Shown here: positions 1 to 6,318 of the stretch, piece by piece
How the letters are laid out: each line of letters begins with the position of its first letter
How positions within the stretch are numbered: position 1 is the stretch's first letter
Assembly (NCBI GenBank): GCA_001797815.1
Contig: MGQK01000113.1
Location: forward strand, 1-21,410
Source: Deltaproteobacteria bacterium RBG_13_61_14
Lineage (GTDB): Bacteria > RBG-13-61-14
Direction: 5' to 3'
DNA length: 21,410 nt
Notes under the pieces: generated by a model
Told to the model about the DNA's origin: nothing
Database searches by the model: none
What the model saw: only the letters and a program-made list of their open reading frames with translations
Translations under genes and position numbers: made by a program

Positions 1-101
1 TAATGAGATTGGTTTTGCTTAACCCTCATTTTACCATCGGGAGGCCTTCTCTTAGCGATCTCGCGGCTTCATGATATCAGAGCTTCACTTTACACATAAG
101 G

Positions 102-129
102 CAGTAAACAGTGCACAGTGGACAGTAAT
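102..129. repeat. Heptamer array CAGTNNN x4
   Basis: CAGT recurs at 102, 109, 116 and 123, exactly every 7 nt (units CAGTAAA, CAGTGCA, CAGTGGA, CAGTAAT). The first four bases are invariant and the last three vary. Confidence 0.8.
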
Positions 130-139
130 TCAAGTTGAT

Positions 140-159
140 GACAGACAGGAATGTCTGTC
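140..159. repeat. Perfect 8-bp hairpin with GGAA loop
   Basis: GACAGACA (140-147) and TGTCTGTC (152-159) are perfect inverted repeats around GGAA, which fits the GNRA tetraloop pattern. A run of C follows. It resembles, in its GACAG/CTGTC ends, the two palindromes at 17562-17584 and 19301-19323, so it may be a divergent member of the same REP-like family. There is no T-tract, so a terminator role is unlikely. Confidence 0.75.
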
Positions 160-196
160 CCCCTCCAGGAAGAGTTCACGGTTGATGGTCTTCCCC

Positions 197-217
197 GACC
201 TGCGACCTGCGACCGAC
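197..217. repeat. Heptamer array GACCTGC x3
   Basis: Three consecutive 7-nt units: GACCTGC (197-203), GACCTGC (204-210) and GACCGAC (211-217). The period matches the neighbouring arrays although the motif is unrelated. Confidence 0.75.
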
Positions 218-221
218 AGTT

Positions 222-297
222 CCGCGACCGGGGTGGCTTCGGCCGAGAGCTCCCTTCGGTCTGAGCCTCAGGGTCGAAGACAGCCGAACGGTCGCGG
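222..297. repeat. Nested inverted repeats
   Basis: CCGCGACCG at 222-230 is the exact reverse complement of CGGTCGCGG at 289-297. Inside lies a compact compound hairpin: CTTCG (254-258) pairs with CGAAG (275-279), and CTGAG (261-265) pairs with CTCAG (267-271). No protein is encoded across it. Function unknown. Confidence 0.6.
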
Positions 298-313
298 CTA
301 CTATCCTCTCGAT

Positions 314-341
314 ATACGAAATACAGAATACGAAATACAAT
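314..341. repeat. Heptamer array ATACRAA x4
   Basis: Units ATACGAA (314-320), ATACAGA (321-327), ATACGAA (328-334) and ATACAAT (335-341) follow each other with a 7-nt period. The array abuts the hexamer array that starts at 341. Confidence 0.8.
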
Positions 342-370
342 TCACGTTCAGGTTCACGTTCAGGTTCAAG
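341..370. repeat. Hexamer array TTCACG/TTCAGG x5
   Basis: TTCACG, TTCAGG, TTCACG, TTCAGG and TTCAAG follow in direct tandem. This is a 6-nt unit with a 12-nt higher-order alternation. It is the only array here that is not heptameric. Confidence 0.85.
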
Positions 371-395
371 GGAAAGAAGCCCTGAAATTGGTTGG

Positions 396-416
396 CGGTT
401 CACGGTTCGCGGTTCC
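396..416. repeat. Heptamer array CGGTTCN x3
   Basis: CGGTTCA (396-402), CGGTTCG (403-409) and CGGTTCC (410-416): six invariant bases plus one variable base, with a 7-nt period. Confidence 0.8.
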
Positions 417-428
417 CGGCGGAAAGAA

Positions 429-449
429 TTTTCGATTTTAAATTTTACA
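429..449. repeat. Heptamer array TTTTNNA x3
   Basis: TTTTCGA (429-435), TTTTAAA (436-442) and TTTTACA (443-449) follow with a 7-nt period. Confidence 0.65.
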
Positions 450-467
450 TTGGGGATTAACGGAAAG

Positions 468-502
468 ATTCAAATCCAAAATCTAAAATTCGAAATCCAA
501 AA
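468..502. repeat. Heptamer array TYYRAAA-like x5
   Basis: Five consecutive 7-nt units: ATTCAAA (468-474), TCCAAAA (475-481), TCTAAAA (482-488), TTCGAAA (489-495) and TCCAAAA (496-502). The units are close variants in a strict 7-nt register. Confidence 0.75.
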
Positions 503-529
503 TCACCGGCCCCTGCCACCCTGGGACCT

Positions 530-646
530 GCTTAGTGCTTCGATTCGCAAATACGATGACATATCATTTCTGCTTGCTCGATGAGTTTGCTCACTCAGCA
601 CTAAGTCCTGAGTAAATAAGTTCGTCATCGAACTTATGAATCGAAG
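530..646. repeat. Multi-stem palindromic element
   Basis: Several exact inverted repeats are packed into about 117 nt. CTTAGTGCT (531-539) pairs with AGCACTAAG (597-605). CTTCGATTC-N7-CGATGAC (538-560) pairs with its reverse complement at 624-646. ACTCAG (593-598) pairs with CTGAGT (608-613). The right arm also folds on itself as ATAAGTTCG (616-624), a TCAT loop, and CGAACTTAT (629-637). Some pairings exclude others. It could be a MITE or REP-type element or a structured RNA downstream of the gene ending at 682. No transposase or clear T-tract terminator is present. Confidence 0.6.
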
Positions 647-681
647 GACTTGGGTTCGCAGTTGGCGGCTTTGGGAAACTT

Positions 682-1812
682 TTAATAGGCTTGCAGCTCG
701 ACCAGGGTGGTCTTGTCCTTCTTGAAGACCACGAAGCGGTTGTCCTCGGTGACCTGGACGTCCCGGACCACGTCCTCGACCCCTTCCCGCCACCGCACTT
801 TGCGCTCCGGGATCCAGACCAGGATCAGCGACCATTGCAACTGGTTTTCCTGGCCGAAGATAAAGAGGCTGCGGTTGTCGCGGGAAAGGTTCATGAGCAA
901 GGGCTTGGAAAAGCCCAGGGTGAAAAGGGGCTTAAGCTCGGGTCCGGCGGTGAAGAGCTCGGCGGTGCGATAGACGCGGACCTGATGATCGGGCGTGGCA
1001 TAGGCGAACATGGAGCCGTCGGGCGACACGCTTCCGCTGATCCCGGGCATCGGCACCTTTTTCAGGGCGGTGCGGCTGATCAGGAAAAGCTCCTGGGCCT
1101 GGGGCCCGCCGAGAAAACGCCCGGCGAGTAAGACCTCGGCGTCATCCGAAAGAGCCAGGACCCGCATGTTGCGGCCCATGTCCCAGACCTGCCGGCCTTG
1201 CGGATCAAAGAGCAGGCCGGAGACCGAGTCGAACAGGTAATGCTCTTCGGGATCGAACATGACATGCCAGAGGTAAATTTCTTTTTCCCAGAGCAGATTC
1301 AGGTTCTGGTCATAGACCTTGGTGGTCTTTTCAAAGGGGTCGCCGAAAAGGATGAAGCGGCCGGAGGGGCTGAGCCGGCTGGTGTTGTAGCGGTAAGGGT
1401 TCTTTTTGACCCAGACCAGGTTGCCGGCGCCGTCCACCAGATACACGTCCAGGTCGAGCAGGTTGGTGTGCCGCCGCGGCTCGAGGTTGGTCTGGAACAG
1501 GACCCGCTGGCCGTCCCAGGAGATTCCGCCGCCGCCGATGTATTTCCAGCCCCGGCCCTCGCCCATCTTCCAGACCTGTTTGCCCTCGGCCCCTTCATAC
1601 CAGACGTGCTCCTGGGAGTGGAACATCACCTGGCCGGTGCGGCGGGCCAGGTAGAAATTCTGGATCTCTTCGGTAACGCTCTCCCGCCAGACCACCTTGG
1701 GCCAGTTGCCGCGGGGAGCACGGTCCGGGTTCTCTTGCTTGCGGGCCCAGGCCAGCGCCGCGGCGACGAGCAGCAGGCCGGCCAGCCACCGGTATTTTCT
1801 CATCATCCTCAT
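682..1812 (-). CDS. Secreted beta-propeller-like protein, function unknown
   Basis: The 376-residue product starts with basic residues followed by a hydrophobic stretch (about residues 7-22), which fits a signal peptide or N-terminal anchor. The rest alternates short beta-like segments with repeated phrases such as SPSGRFILFG, SPDGSMFAYA and TEDNRFVVF. This is the style of WD40/PQQ-like propellers and of proteins that compare stored values along a track. No catalytic motif is visible. Three in-frame ATGs (1812, 1806, 1803) compete: a GGAG about 9 nt upstream of the one at 1806 favours that start, but the first is kept here. It is transcribed away from the PIG-L gene, with only 67 nt between them. 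I do not recognise a named family. Confidence 0.75.
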   Translation of the reverse strand: MRMMRKYRWLAGLLLVAAALAWARKQENPDRAPRGNWPKVVWRESVTEEIQNFYLARRTGQVMFHSQEHVWYEGAEGKQVWKMGEGRGWKYIGGGGISWDGQRVLFQTNLEPRRHTNLLDLDVYLVDGAGNLVWVKKNPYRYNTSRLSPSGRFILFGDPFEKTTKVYDQNLNLLWEKEIYLWHVMFDPEEHYLFDSVSGLLFDPQGRQVWDMGRNMRVLALSDDAEVLLAGRFLGGPQAQELFLISRTALKKVPMPGISGSVSPDGSMFAYATPDHQVRVYRTAELFTAGPELKPLFTLGFSKPLLMNLSRDNRSLFIFGQENQLQWSLILVWIPERKVRWREGVEDVVRDVQVTEDNRFVVFKKDKTTLVELQAY

Positions 1813-1844
1813 CCGCTCCTCATCCTAACAAGCTTGGCCAAGCA

Positions 1845-1873
1845 TTGCAAACGCGAGTTGGAGTTGTTAAGAT
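1845..1873 (+). promoter_or_regulatory. Candidate sigma70-type promoter of the PIG-L gene
   Basis: TTGCAA (1845-1850) and TAAGAT (1868-1873) are separated by 17 nt; each matches the -35/-10 consensus at 4 of 6 positions. The expected transcription start falls at about the ATG at 1880, which would give a leaderless or almost leaderless mRNA. No good Shine-Dalgarno precedes that ATG. Confidence 0.35.
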
Positions 1874-1879
1874 CGAGCC

Positions 1880-2713
1880 ATGTTCCGCTACCTGGACCTG
1901 AGCGCCGGCCAGGAGTTCAAAAGCCCGGAGCCGCTGTTTCCGGGCTGGAGTCCGGAGAAGGAGCGGGTGGCGGTCTTTTCTCCCCACGACGATGATGCCC
2001 TGCTCGGCGCCGGCTACCTGATCCTGGCCATGCTCGCCGAAGGGGCGGCGGTGGACCTTATCATTTTTTGCGACGGACGGGCCGGCTACTCCCGGCCGGA
2101 AGCGCGGGAGAGCATCATCGTCCGCCGTGGGCAGGAAACCCGGAAGGCCTACCAGCGCCTGGGCCTCCCGCCGGAAGCGATCCAGCGGCTGGACCTGCCC
2201 GACTTCAGCGTGCCCCATTACCTGGGATGGAAATTGCCCGGCGGGGGGGAAGGTCTCTTCGCCCGGTTGATCCCTCTGCTCCGGCGGCTGCGGCCGACCC
2301 GGCTCTGCCTGCCCAACGGCTGGCGGGAACACCTGGACCATACCGGGGTGTATCAGGCCGGGGTGTTTTTCGGTCCGCAGGTGGGCGACGCGATCCTCGC
2401 CGATTGGGGCCGAGCGCCGGCGGTGCGAAGCGTGCTGGTCTATTCGGTGTGGGGCGATTTCCCGCCGGCCGCGGCCGGGAGCCGGGAGCTGCGGGCCGAC
2501 CGGGCCATCCTGGCGCCGGCGGAAGTGGAGGAGCGCGTCCGCCAGTGTTTGCAGGAATTCGCTTCCCAGGCGGAGGTGATCGCGCCACTGGTGCAGGCCC
2601 GCTCGCTCCGCCTGGACCAGGGCCGGGCGCTGGAGCTCTACCAGACCCTGGATCCCCGGCCGGCCCTGGACTATCGCCCTTACTGGCCGCGGGTCCGGGC
2701 CTTGCTCAAATGA
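1880..2713 (+). CDS. PIG-L family deacetylase (LmbE-like)
   Basis: The 277-residue protein resembles the LmbE/PIG-L family, zinc-dependent N-acetyl-sugar or related deacetylases. The N-terminal metal motif reads FSPHDDDALLGAG (His36, Asp38, Asp39), against the usual PHPDDE. The metal-binding His, the following acidic pair and the glycine-rich tail are kept, whereas the Pro and Glu are replaced. A second motif, EHLDH (His151, Asp153, His154), fits the family's HxDH zinc and catalytic site. No signal peptide is seen, so it is probably cytoplasmic. The substrate cannot be told; cell-surface sugar or thiol-cofactor precursors are family possibilities. It lacks a convincing Shine-Dalgarno. A candidate promoter lies directly upstream, and the histidine kinase gene follows after 62 nt on the same strand. 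Confidence 0.85.
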   Translation: MFRYLDLSAGQEFKSPEPLFPGWSPEKERVAVFSPHDDDALLGAGYLILAMLAEGAAVDLIIFCDGRAGYSRPEARESIIVRRGQETRKAYQRLGLPPEAIQRLDLPDFSVPHYLGWKLPGGGEGLFARLIPLLRRLRPTRLCLPNGWREHLDHTGVYQAGVFFGPQVGDAILADWGRAPAVRSVLVYSVWGDFPPAAAGSRELRADRAILAPAEVEERVRQCLQEFASQAEVIAPLVQARSLRLDQGRALELYQTLDPRPALDYRPYWPRVRALLK

Positions 2714-2737
2714 GGCTTTTCCCCTGGCTTCGCCGCC

Positions 2738-2766
2738 TTGCCTGCCGTGAAGGGCAATGATACAAT
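2738..2766 (+). promoter_or_regulatory. Candidate sigma70-type promoter of the histidine kinase gene
   Basis: TTGCCT (2738-2743, 4/6 match) and TACAAT (2761-2766, 5/6 match) are exactly 17 nt apart. Transcription would start near 2773, only about 3 nt before the ATG at 2776. The gene has no clear Shine-Dalgarno, so leaderless translation is plausible. Confidence 0.45.
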
Positions 2767-2775
2767 TGTAAGCCA

Positions 2776-4836
2776 ATGAGCGATATTTTTACCCTCTTTT
2801 TCCGGCTGCGCCGGGTGATCACCCTGCTCATTACCGGGCTGGCTCTCGCCGTCGGCTTCCTGGCCAATCGAGCCGACCTCCCGTGGATCGCCGCGATCTG
2901 CCTCCTGGAAATGGTTGTGAACCAGCCCTATCTCTTGAGCCGGCGCTGGAAGGACCGGCCCGAATTCCAAGCCCGGATCCATCTCCTCGGCGATGCCCTG
3001 CTCTATACGGCCCTGATCCATTTTTTCGGCGGGATCTCCAGCGGTCTCTTCGGCGCCTGTTACTTCTTTATCATCTTTTCCGCGGCGGTCACCATGCGGC
3101 CGCGGGTGGCGAGTTTGATCGGGATCTTTTGCTTCTCCTGCTTCCTGGGACTGTTCCTGCTCGAGGAGTTCCAGGTTCTAGCCCGCCAAAATCTGATCAA
3201 TATCGAATTGCCCTTAAGCCTGAAAATTATCACCCTGCTCATCGCCGCCGCCCTGTTTGCCGGCACCGGACTGATCGGGGTATCTTTCGCGCGGCTGTTC
3301 CGCAACCAGTCCAAACAAGTCTCCGAGTCCGAAGTCCGCTACCGGGGCATTTTCGAGAGTTCCAGCGACGGGGTCTTTATCCTGGATCTCGAGGGAAGGG
3401 TGGTGGCGGCCAACCAGGCCCTGCTAGACTTGGGAGGGCGCCGTTTGGACCAAGTAGTGGGTAGTTCTTTTCTTGGGTTCTTGAAAGAGGAAAGCGTGGA
3501 CGATGCCGCGGCCCTGTATCAAAATGTGCTGCAGGGCGAACGGGTTGTGGCGCGGGATCTGGCCATGACCTTGAGCAACGGCCGGCAAGTGGTATTGGAG
3601 ATCAGCGTGGCTCCGATGAGCGTCCATCAGCAGATGGTGGGAATGGTCGGGATCGTCCGCGACGTCACCGAGCGCAATAAGATGGAATCGCGGCTGGAGC
3701 GCTACGCGGAGGACCTGGAAGAGCGGACCGCGGAGCGCACGCTGCAACTGTTGGACGCCAAGACCCGCTACCAGGGCCTGTTCGAGAACGCGGCGGTGCC
3801 TCTGGCCTGGCTGGACCGGGAAGGGAAGTTTTACTCGGTGAACCAGGAAATGGCGGAGCTCCTGGGCCTGGACCCGGGCCGGCTCATGACCTGCCGGTTG
3901 CTGGACCTGTTGGCCTTGCCCCAGGACCAAGTTCGGGTGGCCGAATGCTTGACCGGCCTGTCCTCGGCCGAGGACTCCGCCGGCCCGCTCGAAGTCGCGC
4001 TGCGCCGGTCGGACGGCCCGATCCGCACCGCCGAGCTGTATATTCACCTCGATCCCAATCAGACCCATGTCCTGCTTTCCGCGATTGACATCACCCGGCG
4101 CAAGGAGATCGAAAAGGAACAGCAGGCCCTGCACAGCCAACTGATCCAGGCCGAGAAGATGGCCCTGGTGGGACAACTGGCCGCCGGCGTCGCCCATGAG
4201 GTGAACAATCCGCTCACCGCCATCTCCTACTATGCCCAGACCTTGTCCCGCGCCTACGAGAAAGGCGGGGTGCCGACGGATGCCCACGAAAAGTTGCGCA
4301 AGATCGAGGAGGGGGCGGAACGGATCCAGCAGCTCCTGGCCAAGCTCCTGGCCTATGCCCGGCCGCAGGCCGAGGAGCGGCAGAGAGTGCATTTGAATCA
4401 GGTGGTGGACCAAGCCCTGGATTTTACGGAGCATGAACGGGAACGCCGTCCCCGGCTGGCGATCAAGAAGGAGTTCTGGCCGGAGCTGGCCCCGATCCTG
4501 GCCGATCCCAACCAGATCCATCAAGTGGTGGTCAACCTGCTGATGAATGCCTTCGAAGCCATCGGCGAGAACCCGGGCGAGATCTGTCTGACCACCCGGC
4601 CGACCGCGTCGGGAGTGGAACTGGTCTGCGTGGATAACGGAGAAGGCATCCACCCCCGCGACCTGCCCCGGATCTTCACTCCCTTCTTCACCACCAAGGC
4701 CGCGGGCCGGGGCACGGGTTTGGGCCTGGCCATTGTCAAGCGCATTGTGGAGGACCACGGCGGCAAAATCCGGGTCGAATCGCGGCACGGCCGCGGCGCC
4801 ACCTTCTTCGTCCACCTCCCCGGCGCGGAACCCTGA
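2776..4836 (+). CDS. Membrane-bound PAS-domain sensor histidine kinase
   Basis: The 686-residue protein has a hydrophobic N-terminal region with about six membrane segments (residues ~10-175). Two PAS-like domains follow (~190-300 and ~330-440), joined by a charged coiled-coil-like linker. The dimerisation/phosphoacceptor domain carries the H-box AAGVAHEVNNPL with His474. The ATPase domain shows the N-box NLLMNAFEAI (~587), DNGEGI and GRGTGLGLAI, so all catalytic boxes look intact. The layout is that of NtrB/AtoS-type kinases, which usually pair with an NtrC-like activator. No response regulator lies in the window, so it looks like an orphan here. The sensed signal cannot be inferred. A near-consensus promoter sits immediately upstream. 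Confidence 0.93.
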   Translation: MSDIFTLFFRLRRVITLLITGLALAVGFLANRADLPWIAAICLLEMVVNQPYLLSRRWKDRPEFQARIHLLGDALLYTALIHFFGGISSGLFGACYFFIIFSAAVTMRPRVASLIGIFCFSCFLGLFLLEEFQVLARQNLINIELPLSLKIITLLIAAALFAGTGLIGVSFARLFRNQSKQVSESEVRYRGIFESSSDGVFILDLEGRVVAANQALLDLGGRRLDQVVGSSFLGFLKEESVDDAAALYQNVLQGERVVARDLAMTLSNGRQVVLEISVAPMSVHQQMVGMVGIVRDVTERNKMESRLERYAEDLEERTAERTLQLLDAKTRYQGLFENAAVPLAWLDREGKFYSVNQEMAELLGLDPGRLMTCRLLDLLALPQDQVRVAECLTGLSSAEDSAGPLEVALRRSDGPIRTAELYIHLDPNQTHVLLSAIDITRRKEIEKEQQALHSQLIQAEKMALVGQLAAGVAHEVNNPLTAISYYAQTLSRAYEKGGVPTDAHEKLRKIEEGAERIQQLLAKLLAYARPQAEERQRVHLNQVVDQALDFTEHERERRPRLAIKKEFWPELAPILADPNQIHQVVVNLLMNAFEAIGENPGEICLTTRPTASGVELVCVDNGEGIHPRDLPRIFTPFFTTKAAGRGTGLGLAIVKRIVEDHGGKIRVESRHGRGATFFVHLPGAEP

Positions 4837-4944
4837 CTTTTCCGCTGACCCCCTTCCCCGCTCCACTCGAGCCCCTGCCTGGTCGCCGAAAGGTTAGTGA
4901 AAACTGAAATCCGTGCTAAATTAAAATTAGAGGTGGTTCTCACG

Positions 4945-5259
4945 ATGGGTCATGAACAGGTGGCAGCATGCGGGATTTCCTGCGATGCCTGCGGTCTGGT
5001 AGAGAAAGGGCTTTGCACCTATTGCGGGCCCGGCGATTCCGAGGCGGCCCGGGCTAAGCTGGCATACCAGCGGAATTTGTCCGGCGGGTTGGCGTGCCCG
5101 GTCCTGACTTGCGCGGTGATGAACAAGATTCCTTTTTGCATGAGGGACTGTCCGGAATTCCCCTGCGAGCACTACGAGTCCCCCCTGACCGGCCATCCCT
5201 ATCCTTTTTCCTCGTCCTATTTAGACCAACACCGGCGACAAGGTAAGGGAAAGAAATAG
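4945..5259 (+). CDS. DUF3795-type cysteine-rich protein
   Basis: The 104-residue product is dense in cysteines: an N-terminal CGISCDAC block followed by CTYC, then CPVLTC and CMRDCPEFPC. This matches the DUF3795 pattern (CGLxCxxC ... CxxC ... CxxCxxFPC), a small family suspected of binding metal or Fe-S but without a known function. The start at 4945 is preferred: AGAGGTGG lies about 9 nt upstream and puts the Cys motif close to the N-terminus, as in the family. An upstream GTG at 4897 would add 16 basic residues and is less likely. It sits 108 nt after the kinase gene and 33 nt before the BNR gene, and may share a transcript with the latter. Confidence 0.8.
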   Translation: MGHEQVAACGISCDACGLVEKGLCTYCGPGDSEAARAKLAYQRNLSGGLACPVLTCAVMNKIPFCMRDCPEFPCEHYESPLTGHPYPFSSSYLDQHRRQGKGKK

Positions 5260-5266
5260 CTCCTTC

Positions 5267-5283
5267 CCTCCCTTGAAAGGAGG
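5267..5283 (+). promoter_or_regulatory. Possible Shine-Dalgarno-sequestering hairpin
   Basis: CCTCC (5267-5271) can pair with GGAGG (5279-5283), which is the Shine-Dalgarno of the GTG-start gene at 5293. The loop is 7 nt. Pairing would hide the ribosome site. The stem is only 5 bp, so the effect may be weak. Confidence 0.35.
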
Positions 5284-5292
5284 ACCCGACCC

Positions 5293-6303
5293 GTGACCGC
5301 GATCCTGTTGGCCTTGAGCCTGGCGGCGGCCCCCGAGTTCCAGACCGAATTGATCTTCGCTCCCACGCCAGGGCTTCCCATGAACCATGCCTCCAGCGTC
5401 CTGGTCCTGCCCGACGGCGAGGTCCTGTGCGCCTGGTATGCCGGCTCCCGCGAAGGCGCCCGCGACGTCAAGATCTACCTGAGCCGGCGCGACACCGAGA
5501 TTGGCCGCTGGTCCGCGCCGAGGGTGATCGCCGACACCCCTAACCGCTCCGAAGGCAACCCGGTGCTTTACCTGGACGAGCAAGGCACCCTCTGGCTCTA
5601 CTTCGTCACCATCCACGGGCTGAACTGGGCCTGGGCCAAGATCAAGGTGCAATCTTCCAGCGACGCCGGCCGAACCTGGGGCCCGGTGACGGTCCTCGGC
5701 CCGCCTTTCCCCAAGCGCGGCTGGATGACCCGCAGCCACCTCCTGCGCCTGGCCGACGGCCGTCTTTTGCTCCCGCTCTACGACGAGCGGCACTGGCGCT
5801 CAATCTTCCTGGTCTCGGACAACAACAGCGAAAGCTGGCGCCTCTCCGGCGAGATCGGCACCCGGCCCGGCAACTTGCAGCCCTCGGTGGTGCAACGCCC
5901 GGACGGCTCCCTCCTGGCACTGATGCGCCACCACGGCAAGCCCGGCCGGATCTGGAAGTCGGTCTCGGCTGACCAGGGCCAGACCTGGTCCCCGGCCGAG
6001 CTCCTCGAGCTGCCCAACCCCAACGCCGGGATTGACCTGGCCCAACTGCCCAACGGCCACCTCGCCCTGGTCTTCAACCACTCGGCCCAGCGGCGCACGC
6101 CCTTGTCGGTGGCGCTTTCCGAGGACGGCGGCCGGACCTGGCCCTTTATCCGGGACCTGGAGACCGCGCCCGGCGAGTACTCTTACCCTTCCCTGGCTGT
6201 CTCTGCCGACGGCGCCCTTCACCTTACCTACACCTGGAAACGCGAGAGCATCAAGTATGCGGTAATGAATGAGGAATGGATTCGGGAAGGCAGCCCACCG
6301 TAA
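5293..6303 (+). CDS. BNR-repeat sialidase-like protein
   Basis: The 336-residue protein contains four Asp-box-like motifs of the sialidase beta-propeller: S123-DAGRTW, S175-DNNSESW, S225-ADQGQTW and S276-EDGGRTW. The overall phrasing (NHASSVLVLPDGEVLCAWYAG, GNPVLYLDEQGTLWLYF) is that of the BNR_2 / exo-alpha-sialidase-like family of bacteria. A short hydrophobic N-terminus (residues 2-13, ending AAA) could be a signal peptide. Whether it is a true sialidase is unclear; many members act on other glycans or have no assigned substrate. The GTG start is supported by GGAGG 9 nt upstream. It converges on the end of the dsr gene block with only 15 nt between stop codons. Confidence 0.85.
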   Translation: MTAILLALSLAAAPEFQTELIFAPTPGLPMNHASSVLVLPDGEVLCAWYAGSREGARDVKIYLSRRDTEIGRWSAPRVIADTPNRSEGNPVLYLDEQGTLWLYFVTIHGLNWAWAKIKVQSSSDAGRTWGPVTVLGPPFPKRGWMTRSHLLRLADGRLLLPLYDERHWRSIFLVSDNNSESWRLSGEIGTRPGNLQPSVVQRPDGSLLALMRHHGKPGRIWKSVSADQGQTWSPAELLELPNPNAGIDLAQLPNGHLALVFNHSAQRRTPLSVALSEDGGRTWPFIRDLETAPGEYSYPSLAVSADGALHLTYTWKRESIKYAVMNEEWIREGSPP

Positions 6304-6318
6304 TCCGAGAATGCCGTT

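Larger units (their letters stand above)
1..681. other. Non-coding repeat mosaic
   Basis: I find no convincing gene here. Open frames exist on both strands but translate to low-complexity peptides such as repeated FTFRF. The stretch is lower in GC than the rest of the window. It is made largely of short degenerate tandem arrays (102-129, 197-217, 314-341, 341-370, 396-416, 429-449, 468-502), a tight hairpin (140-159), nested inverted repeats (222-297) and a multi-stem element (530-646). It lies 3' of the minus-strand gene that ends at 682. No tRNA or other recognisable RNA gene was seen. Confidence 0.8.

Noticed and set aside
71-403. Open frames on both strands in the left spacer
   Set aside because: They run through tandem repeats, translate to low-complexity peptides (FTFRFTFRF), overlap each other antisense, and have no ribosome site or family likeness.
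1-681. CRISPR array
   Set aside because: The repeats are 6-7 nt, contiguous and degenerate. There are no 25-40 nt repeats with unique spacers and no cas genes.
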